NCBI GenBank assembly: GCA_025774245.1
Contig: JALGWI010000002.1
Location: 62,001 to 126,000 of the forward strand
Length of the DNA: 64,000 nt
Source: a bacterium
GTDB lineage: Bacteria; Joyebacterota; Joyebacteria; Joyebacterales; Joyebacteraceae
Direction: 5' to 3'
In this document: piece after piece, positions 57,701-64,000 of the stretch
How positions within the stretch are numbered: position 1 is the stretch's first letter
Layout of the letters: every line of letters begins with the position of its first letter
Program-made: the position numbers and the translations under genes
The notes under the pieces: generated by a model
What the model was told of the DNA's origin: nothing
Database searches by the model: none
Seen by the model: the letters and a program-made list of their open reading frames with translations, nothing else

Positions 57701-58270
57701 GAGCGTGGCGTCCGGCTCGCCCTCCTCCCCGAACGTCGTGATGACCGGCCCGTCGTAGGCCCTCGCCTCCTGGCGATCGAAGTCGTAGACGAGGCGCCCC
57801 GAGGTGAGACGGAACGAGCCCTCGTGGTCGACGGCCACGACGTCTCCGGTGCAGATCGCGACGTTCTCGCGCCGCAGGAGCTCGATCCTGCGCGCCTCGG
57901 TCACTCCCGACGTGTCAGCGTAGGAAGCGTTGCCGGTGAGGACGACGATGTCGGTGTCGCGGTAGTACGTCAGGGTGTCGCAGACGATCGTCCGCGGCCC
58001 GTCGACCCCGTGGACGTCGCCGAAGATCACGGCGTAGCCTTGGGCCTCCCGGTAGACGCCGCGCTCTCCCATGAGCCGGGCCGCGCCCCGCTCGATCGTC
58101 ACGTTGCCGTCGAGGAAGACGACCCTGCCTTCCGGGAGTTCGCTGCCTTCGACCTGGTCTGCGGAGATGACGAACCCGGAGGGATCGTCGAGCGGTTCGA
58201 CCTGCCCGCGCGCCGTGGCCGCGGGAAGGGCAATGCAGAGGAGGATGAGCAGTGTGCCGACCGATTTCAC
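54749..58270 (-). CDS. lptD: LPS-assembly protein LptD (OstA/OstA-like N-terminus plus beta-barrel)
   Basis: 1173 residues from GTG 58270. The signal peptide is GTLLILLCIALPAATARG. Residues 25-350 form an extended OstA/LptA-like beta-jellyroll (GRVVFLDGNVTIERG, YYRDTDIVVLTGNASY). A Pro/Glu/Ala-rich linker of about 70 residues (about 362-435) interrupts it, and a second jellyroll follows (YYVGRNRILLTGLATAEYH). The LptD barrel then begins with HSGFLIPRLDIGFSETRGR. Typical LptD proteins are about 800 residues, so the N-terminal region is enlarged. It inserts LPS in the outer membrane. The coding start has only a weak ribosome-binding site. Confidence 0.87.
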   Translation of the reverse strand: MKSVGTLLILLCIALPAATARGQVEPLDDPSGFVISADQVEGSELPEGRVVFLDGNVTIERGAARLMGERGVYREAQGYAVIFGDVHGVDGPRTIVCDTLTYYRDTDIVVLTGNASYADTSGVTEARRIELLRRENVAICTGDVVAVDHEGSFRLTSGRLVYDFDRQEARAYDGPVITTFGEEGEPDATLVADVIELAQGRDSMIAFGDAEIRRDELSTRSRVATIFGDDRMALEGAPVVEQNSDRLTGERILVFASEGRVSRVIATGNAGTSYHVEAKEPEEEPHRGTVSGDTLTMYFQEGEPVLVVVRGRATSEHFVGTAGEMNRVSARQIDVLFEDGAIDRAIFRGAASGYYVFASEAPEEGQPAPAGPPSEEPGAPEPPVESAPAESPPADPFTGEPPPEDTPSEEPTEGAPAEESPAPEPLGPGPPIAGPALAETPLGEPAIADSVALDSVVYTSDQIDYYVGRNRILLTGLATAEYHESVLTADEIVFDPDDQVLSARGSPDLQEGSQRLVGESLGYDLEEQTGAVLGGTTTFEQGIYYGDRVIRQADGTLLVEQGVYTTCSEAEPHYRIKSHQMKIYLDDKAVAKPIILYVGEIPVFALPFFVFPIRTTRHSGFLIPRLDIGFSETRGRFIKNFGYFWAPSDYWDLSAWADYYDQTRWIVHAEARYKLRYRLTGSVETSFADELIDNRRRWDLKIRHKQEIGRNWSVGASGDFRSDATYASDSNQSIQDASNRSLHSQFWTRGRWSSLSIGVTLDRREELDANVIRSELPRINVSASQRPIVAAAPDLTGIAGWLSKTTYSWRAQAVNDRDTVEDETEIHQGIGIGASIRNTSRVLGWLNVTPRVDLLQNLYDRDKLGNEFQSRFTYSAAVSGGTSIYGTFFPRVGALEGLRHIIEPTASFAWTPDFDQYFDEDGSDRFPVFGGFGGTPREREALNLSLVNKLQAKLLREGKISKIDNLLRLSFASSYNFIEEEEPWSDLVSGLEFRPGLPFSFRWATRHDPYGWDLQSSSLTSTFNLRGRPPLMLGEIGTEPPVEYGRSPADEIRREFAMRDASSRLAARPWDASVTFRYSRGANSETASYWTEGSFAFSLTDNWRLNYGIHYDLAEQEVSSQEYTIYRDMHCWEAQFTSRYYEGEWQMYFQINVKELPEIQFERGERFLRRSVR

Positions 58271-58325
58271 GGACTCAGGCCTCGCGTGATGAACGGGAGT
58301 TCGTCGAGAGAGGGAAACCCGCCCG

Positions 58326-59279
58326 TCAGGCCGCGTCGAGTTCGTCCCGGGCGAGCAGGGCGGCTCCGACCATCCCGGCCAGCTCGCCCAGCTCGGCGAA
58401 CGTCACGCGGGGCAGGTTCGGGCCCCTTCCGCACGCCCGCGCCGCCATCTCCTCCCGGGCGGGCGCGAGGAGCGGCTCGCCGACGGCGGCCACACCGCCG
58501 CCGACCACGATGACGTCCGGGTCGAGGACCTGGATCAGATTCGCCAGGCCCGCGCCGAGGACGCGTCCCGTCTCGGCCACGACCTTCCCGGCGACCGCGT
58601 CGCCGCGGCCGGCCGCGTCGCCGACGTCCTTCGCCGTCAGCGTCCGCTCGCGCGCGACGTCGGCGAGCGAGGTCCGGGCGCCTTCCTCGATCGCCTCGTT
58701 CGCCCTCGCCACGAGAGACCGCGCGTTGACAAGTCCCTCGAGGCACCCGCTCCCCCCGCACGCGCACGCCGCCCCGTCGATGTCGATCACCGCGTGTCCG
58801 ATCTCCCCGGCGAAACCGTGCGCACCGCGGTAGACGCGCCCGTCGATCACGATCCCTCCCCCGACACCGGTTCCCAACGTGATCACTACGGCGCTCCTCG
58901 CGCCTCGCGCGGCGCCGAGCACGTACTCCGCGTAGGCGGCGGCGTTCGCGTCGTTGTCGACGAGCGTCCGGAGGCCGAGCGCGGCCGAGAGCATGGCCTT
59001 GAGTTCGACGTCGTGCCAGGTGGGAAGATTCGGCGAGCGCAGGACCGTTCCGCGGTGTCCGTCGACGAGACCGGCGCAACCGGTGCCGCAGCGTGTGGGA
59101 GCGGCCTCGGGGTGGGCGCCCGTGAGTTCCCCGGCGAGACGCGCCGCCAGCGACACCGCCTCGTCGGGCTCGCCGCCCGACCAGCCGCGCATCGACGACG
59201 CGACGACCGTGCCGTCCCCGGAGACGAGGCCGGCCTTGACGTTGGTCCCGCCTATGTCGACACCGAGGAGGAGTTCCAA
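58326..59279 (-). CDS. ROK family sugar kinase (glucokinase-like)
   Basis: 317 residues from TTG 59279. The ATP-binding start LLGVDIGGTNVKAGLVSGDG, the substrate region LVDNDANAAAYAEYVLGAA and VVITLGTGVGGGIVIDG, the ROK zinc site EIGHAVIDIDGAACACGGSG and a C-terminal DPDVIVVGGGVA are all present. It is a probable glucokinase; other hexoses are possible. It begins 6 bp after the MalK-like ATPase gene, suggesting import and phosphorylation of a sugar. Confidence 0.88.
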   Translation of the reverse strand: MELLLGVDIGGTNVKAGLVSGDGTVVASSMRGWSGGEPDEAVSLAARLAGELTGAHPEAAPTRCGTGCAGLVDGHRGTVLRSPNLPTWHDVELKAMLSAALGLRTLVDNDANAAAYAEYVLGAARGARSAVVITLGTGVGGGIVIDGRVYRGAHGFAGEIGHAVIDIDGAACACGGSGCLEGLVNARSLVARANEAIEEGARTSLADVARERTLTAKDVGDAAGRGDAVAGKVVAETGRVLGAGLANLIQVLDPDVIVVGGGVAAVGEPLLAPAREEMAARACGRGPNLPRVTFAELGELAGMVGAALLARDELDAA

Positions 59280-59285
59280 AGCGGC

Positions 59286-60404
<1,119 letters not shown>

Positions 60405-60421
60405 CTGAACCTCCCGATCAC

Positions 60422-61738
60422 CTAGGGTCGCAGAAGCTGCCCGACGCCGAGGCTCGTCATGACGTCCCCGACAGTGTAGTGGGAACCCGTGACCAAGACA
60501 AGATCTGCTTCGCCCGCCTCGGACAGCGCGCTCTCGATCGCGGCTCCGGCGCTCGGGACGACGCGATTCGCGAGTCCGAGGTCGGCCGCGATCGCCGAGA
60601 GCTCCTCGGGATCGGCCGCGCGGTCGCTCGCCGGGCGCGTCATGATGGCGACGTCGGTGTGCTCTGCGAACTCGGCGATGAAGCCGCGCGCGTCCTTGTC
60701 CCCCATGATACCGAGGACGACGATCAGCCGTTCGTAGTCGAAGACCTCGTCGATCGCGGCGACGAGGGCCCTCGCGCCGTCCGGGTTGTGCGCCACGTCG
60801 GCGACGACCGTCGGCCTTCGATCGATGATCTGCATGCGTCCGATGCAGCAGGCCTCCGAGAGCCCGCGTCGGATCGCCGCGTCGTCGATCTCGATCAGCG
60901 CGAGGCGCTCGAGTTCGTGCATGCTCACGAGCGCGGTCACCGCGTTCTCGGCCTGGTGCCGCCCGAGCATCGAGATCGAGAGACGCTCGTAGGCGTCCAT
61001 GCGATACGCCAGATCGAACGTGCTCCCCGTCGACGTGATGGAGAGGTTCGACACCTTGGCGTCGGCCGTCACGGGGACGAACCGCGCCTTCTTCGCCGCC
61101 GCCGCCCCGCGGATCACCTCGAGCGCGACCCCGTCCGAACCGCACACGACGACGCCGTCCTCGCGGATGATGCCGGCCTTCTCGGCCGCGATCTCCGCCA
61201 CGTCGCTGCCCAGGACCTCCGCGTGGTCGACCGCGACCCTGGTGATGACGGAGAGGACCGAGTCGAGCGCGTTCGTCGCGTCGAGCCTGCCGCCGAGGCC
61301 GACCTCGGCCACGACGAGCGAGACGCCTTCCTCGGCGAAGTGGAGCGCGGCAGCCGCGGTCGCGATCTCGAAGAAGGTCGCGTCGATCTCGTCGGCGCCG
61401 GGCTTGATCCTCTCGACGAGCTCGACGACGCGGTCGGGCCCGATCGCTTTCCCGTTCACCGTGACCCGCTCGGTGAAATCGAGAACGTGAGGCGACGTGT
61501 AGAGGCCGGTCGCGATGCCGTGCTCGCTGAGCATCGACGCGATCATGCAGGACGTCGAGCCCTTGCCGTTGGTGCCGCCGACGTGGACGATCCTGAACTT
61601 CTGCTGGGGTTCGCCGACGCAGCCCAGGAGCCAGTCGACCCGGTCGAGCCCCGGCTTCATGACGAACCTGTGCCGGGCGAAGAGCCAGTCGAGACACGAC
61701 TGGTACGAATCAAAGACCCTGTCTCCGTGCTTGGCCAA
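60422..61738 (-). CDS. folC: Folylpolyglutamate synthase / dihydrofolate synthase FolC
   Basis: 438 residues from TTG 61738 (GGAGGACACGC upstream). Mur-ligase-type motifs: the P-loop HVGGTNGKGSTSCMIASML, TSPHVLDFTERVTVNG, VEVGLGGRLDATNALDS, DHAEVLGSDVAEIAAEKAGI, the C-terminal VADVAHNPDGARALVA. It adds glutamate to folates. It overlaps accD by 29 nt at its 5' end, a common accD-folC arrangement. Confidence 0.95.
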   Translation of the reverse strand: MAKHGDRVFDSYQSCLDWLFARHRFVMKPGLDRVDWLLGCVGEPQQKFRIVHVGGTNGKGSTSCMIASMLSEHGIATGLYTSPHVLDFTERVTVNGKAIGPDRVVELVERIKPGADEIDATFFEIATAAAALHFAEEGVSLVVAEVGLGGRLDATNALDSVLSVITRVAVDHAEVLGSDVAEIAAEKAGIIREDGVVVCGSDGVALEVIRGAAAAKKARFVPVTADAKVSNLSITSTGSTFDLAYRMDAYERLSISMLGRHQAENAVTALVSMHELERLALIEIDDAAIRRGLSEACCIGRMQIIDRRPTVVADVAHNPDGARALVAAIDEVFDYERLIVVLGIMGDKDARGFIAEFAEHTDVAIMTRPASDRAADPEELSAIAADLGLANRVVPSAGAAIESALSEAGEADLVLVTGSHYTVGDVMTSLGVGQLLRP

Positions 61739-62609
61739 GCGTGTCCTCCGAGCGGTCGCGGTCGTCGCTGAAGAAATCGAGCACCTTGACGACGGCGCTC
61801 TTCAGTTCCTTGCGGTGCACCACCATGTCGATCATCCCGTGCTCCATCAGAAACTCCGCGCGCTGGAAGCCCTCGGGAAGTTCCTCCCTGATCGTCTGCT
61901 GGATGACCCTCGGACCGGCGAAGCCGATGAGCGCGCCGGGCTCGGCGATGATGACGTCGCCCAGGGACGCGAAGCTCGCGGTGACGCCGCCGGTGGTCGG
62001 GTGGGCCTGGATGGCGATGTGCAGGAGGCCCGCGTCGTGCAGCCTCGCCAGCATGGCGCTCGTCTTCGCCATCTGCATGAGGGAGAGGATCCCCTCCTGC
62101 ATGCGGGCGCCGCCCGTGCTCGACAGCGTGATGAGCGGGACGTGCTCCTCGATCGCCATCCGGGTCAGCCGGGCGATCTTCTCGCCCATCACGGATCCCA
62201 TGCTGCCGCCGAGGAAGTTGAAGTCGAGGATCGCCATCATCGCCAGGCGGCCGCCCAGCCTCGCGCTCCCCGTGAGGACAGCGGAGTTCCTTCCCGTCTT
62301 CTTCCTGGCCGCCTCGAGGCGATCCGTGTACTTCTTCGAGTCGACGAAGCCGAGGGGGTCGATCGACTCGAGGCCGGTGAGCAGTTCGACGAAGCTGCCC
62401 TCGTCGGTGAGGATGTCACGGTACTTGTCGGCCGTGATCCTGAAGTGGGACCCGCACTTGCTGCAGGTCCAGAGGTTCCTCTCGAGCTCCTTGTGGTAAA
62501 CGATCTCCCCGCAGCCCTCGCACTTCCTCCAGAGGCCGTCGGGCATGTCGCGCTTCTTCGCGTCCTTGATGCCCGGCTTCCGTCTCTTGAGCCACGATAC
62601 CTGGTCCAT
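61710..62609 (-). CDS. accD: Acetyl-CoA carboxylase carboxyltransferase subunit beta
   Basis: 299 residues from ATG 62609 (GGGGGGATCGCAC upstream); a longer frame to 62711 lies in the leader. The N-terminal C4 zinc ribbon is CEGCGEIVYHKELERN with CSKCGSHF. The carboxylase core has GSARLGGRLAMMAILDFNF, SSTGGARMQEGILSLMQMA and GEPGALIGFAG-type IAEPGALIGFAGPRVIQQTI. It carboxylates acetyl-CoA with AccA for fatty-acid synthesis. It has a 29-nt overlap with folC. Confidence 0.95.
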   Translation of the reverse strand: MDQVSWLKRRKPGIKDAKKRDMPDGLWRKCEGCGEIVYHKELERNLWTCSKCGSHFRITADKYRDILTDEGSFVELLTGLESIDPLGFVDSKKYTDRLEAARKKTGRNSAVLTGSARLGGRLAMMAILDFNFLGGSMGSVMGEKIARLTRMAIEEHVPLITLSSTGGARMQEGILSLMQMAKTSAMLARLHDAGLLHIAIQAHPTTGGVTASFASLGDVIIAEPGALIGFAGPRVIQQTIREELPEGFQRAEFLMEHGMIDMVVHRKELKSAVVKVLDFFSDDRDRSEDTLGQARRQGL

Positions 62610-62630
62610 GTGCGATCCCCCCGTGAGAGG

Positions 62631-62672
62631 GTGTCCGGTGCCTGTGTCGGGTGTCCGATGTGCCGTTGTCCG
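62631..62672 (-). repeat. Short direct repeats in the accD leader
   Basis: On the minus strand CGGACAA (62672-62666), CGGACAC (62657-62651) and CGGACAC (62637-62631) recur within 42 bp, with a related CGACACA between them. The set lies between the predicted -10 (62710-62715) and the accD ribosome-binding site and could bind a regulator; this is speculative. Confidence 0.35.
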
Positions 62673-62709
62673 TGCGCGGCGCGTCGCGAGCGACTCCGCC
62701 GCGTCCCGC

Positions 62710-62715
62710 ATTATA
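62710..62715 (-). promoter_or_regulatory. Possible accD promoter -10
   Basis: A perfect TATAAT on the minus strand, overlapping the end of punA and about 100 bp upstream of accD. The -35 region is poor, so it is only a candidate. Confidence 0.45.
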
Positions 62716-63535
62716 ACGCCTGAGCGACCCCGGAGACGAGAGAAAGGAGCGTCGTTCCGCCCTCGCGCCCGGCCTCGAGGACCTCCTTGTGGGTGGTCAC
62801 CTCGAAGCGCCCGGGGAGCGGCACGTTGGTGATGAGCGCGACGCCGAGGACCTCGAGGCCCGCCCGGACGGCCTCCTGGACCTCGGAGACGGTCGACATC
62901 CCGACGGCCGAGGCGCCGATCGACCGGGCCAGGACGATCTCGGCCGGCGTCTCGTAGGTCGGGCCGATCTGGCCCAGGTAGACGCCCTCCCGAAGCGGGA
63001 TGCGGAGCTCGGCTGCCTTCTCCCGCGCGAGCCCGACCAGCCCGTCCGAGTAGGCCGCCCCCATGCGGACGGTTCCGCCCGGGAGTCGCCGAGGGCCCGA
63101 AACCAGCGAGATCTGGTCGCGTATCAGCATGAGGTCGCCGACGTCGAACCCGGGGTCGATTCCCCCCGACGCGTTCGTGACGACGAGCTCCCGGACGCCG
63201 AGGAGGGCGGCGAGCCGGACGGCGAACGTGACGTCGGGCGGCGGACGGCCCTCGTAGTGGTGCACGCGGCCCGAGAAGACGACGGCGCGCTTCCCGCCGA
63301 CGTCGCCGACCATGACGGCTCCCCGGTGCCCGCTGACGCCCGTGTCCGTCATGCCGGGGATCTCGGAGTACGGCACGACGAGCGGATCCCCGACGCCGTC
63401 CGCAAACGTCGAGAGCCCGGAACCGAGGACGACGGCGATGCGCGGCTCTCCGACGCCCGCACTGCGGAGCGCCTCAGCGGCCGCGTCGATCTCGTCGGTC
63501 CTCCTCTTCCTCGCTCCCGGCCGTCGCGCCTTCAT
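62711..63535 (-). CDS. punA: Purine nucleoside phosphorylase
   Basis: 274 residues from ATG 63535 (GGCGGAGGATCAGGG upstream), overlapping the rimI stop by 4 nt (ATGA). Trimeric PNP motifs: AVVLGSGLSTFADGVGDP, GHRGAVMVGDVGGKRAVVF, SGRVHHYEGRPPPDVTFAVR, VVTNASGGIDPGFDVGDLM, GPTYETPAEIVLARSIGAS and VGMSTVSEVQEA. It phosphorolyses guanosine and inosine in salvage. The first 20 residues are a basic extension. Confidence 0.94.
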   Translation of the reverse strand: MKARRPGARKRRTDEIDAAAEALRSAGVGEPRIAVVLGSGLSTFADGVGDPLVVPYSEIPGMTDTGVSGHRGAVMVGDVGGKRAVVFSGRVHHYEGRPPPDVTFAVRLAALLGVRELVVTNASGGIDPGFDVGDLMLIRDQISLVSGPRRLPGGTVRMGAAYSDGLVGLAREKAAELRIPLREGVYLGQIGPTYETPAEIVLARSIGASAVGMSTVSEVQEAVRAGLEVLGVALITNVPLPGRFEVTTHKEVLEAGREGGTTLLSLVSGVAQAL

Positions 63536-63999
63536 CCCTGATCCTCCGCCGACAGCTCCCTCATCATCACGAGCGCGTCCTCGCCCGTGTCGGGATAGTA
63601 GCGCTTCTGCATCGCCACTCCACGGAAGGAGAACTTCTCGTAGAGCGCGATCGCGTTCTCGTTCGAGACCCGCACCTCGAGCGTGGCGTAATCGAGATCC
63701 CGCTCCGTCGCGCCGTCGAGCGCGGAGCGCAGGAGCTCCGTCGCCACGCCCGTCGACCGTTCGCTCGGAATCACGGCGAGGTTTCCGATGTGCAGCTCGT
63801 CGCTCACGATCCACGCGATCAGGTACGCGACGAGCAGATCGCCCTTCTCAGCGACCCATGCCAGGCAGTCCGGGTTCTTCCCGACCTCCTCGTCGAACGT
63901 GGCCCGAGGCCACGGCATCGGGAAGACGACATCCTCGATCTCGCAGACGCGGTCGAGGTCGCCCGAGGTCATGTCTCGGATGAGGAGTGTCGGGCTCAC
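63532..63999 (-). CDS. rimI: Ribosomal-protein-S18-alanine N-acetyltransferase RimI
   Basis: 155-residue GNAT protein. EIEDVVFPMPWPRATFDEEV, LHIGNLAVIPSERSTGVATE with the acetyl-CoA loop, LEVRVSNENAIALYEKFSF and RYYPDTGEDALVMMREL are all typical of RimI. The apparent start is GTG at 63999, two bases from the window edge, so an upstream start cannot be excluded. It overlaps punA by 4 nt. Confidence 0.92.
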   Translation of the reverse strand: MSPTLLIRDMTSGDLDRVCEIEDVVFPMPWPRATFDEEVGKNPDCLAWVAEKGDLLVAYLIAWIVSDELHIGNLAVIPSERSTGVATELLRSALDGATERDLDYATLEVRVSNENAIALYEKFSFRGVAMQKRYYPDTGEDALVMMRELSAEDQG

Positions 64000-64000
64000 C

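Overview
The window comes from a GC-rich, diderm bacterium. LptD, a phenol-MetA-type outer-membrane protein and a C-terminal processing protease indicate an outer membrane. Four secreted proteins end in the same FlgD-like C-terminal sorting domain (NPF...G-V-Y...), and a lipoprotein begins with a lipobox followed by CVYYNTFHN. Together these suggest an FCB-group lineage such as Eisenbacteria, Krumholzibacteriota or a relative. That placement is an inference from protein style, not from a marker gene. Nearly every gene is on the minus strand; only two (26692-29204) are on the plus strand. Sigma70-type promoters are easy to read, with TTGAC(A/G/T), a 17-18 bp spacer and TAnnnT.

Layout, from left to right (transcription mostly runs right to left). 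1-7190: an enlarged macromolecular-synthesis operon in transcription order rpsU, yqeY, Nif3-like, mutS2, dnaG, rpoD (rpoD is cut by the window edge). 7285-13207: a CIRCE-controlled heat-shock operon, hrcA-grpE-dnaK-dnaJ-rsmE. 13293-29915: an accessory zone with a flavodoxin-like reductase, several secreted or surface proteins (one with ten cysteine-bearing FN3-like repeats), an APH(6)-like kinase, a bacteriohemerythrin, an outer-membrane protein, a DUF502 membrane protein and a nonsense-broken nucleotidyltransferase pair. 30129-36791: glmM, glmS, selD, selC (tRNA-Sec), a ThiI/MnmA-like PP-loop enzyme, a DUF5683-like protein and lepB. 36819-63999: mostly housekeeping genes, including TPR lipoproteins, pyrR, two ECF-type ATPases, dusB, ctp, tmk, an inositol-phosphate synthase plus CDP-alcohol phosphatidyltransferase pair, rsmI, recJ, slipin/NfeD, a GCS2-type ligase, HU, lptD, a ROK kinase, a MalK-like ATPase, folC, accD, punA and rimI.

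The most notable signal is selenocysteine decoding. A complete tRNA-Sec gene lies just downstream of selD. selD itself needs readthrough of an in-frame UGA at codon 17 (Cys-Ala-Gly-Sec) to include its active-site residue. A second gene, a signal-peptide-bearing secreted protein with a FlgD-like C-terminus (21343-23535), is interrupted by one in-frame UGA at codon 236. That UGA is followed at SECIS distance by a hairpin with the same GGA triloop and the same CCGGAGG apex as the selD hairpin. It is either an undescribed secreted selenoprotein or a TGG-to-TGA nonsense mutation or sequencing error; the window alone cannot decide.
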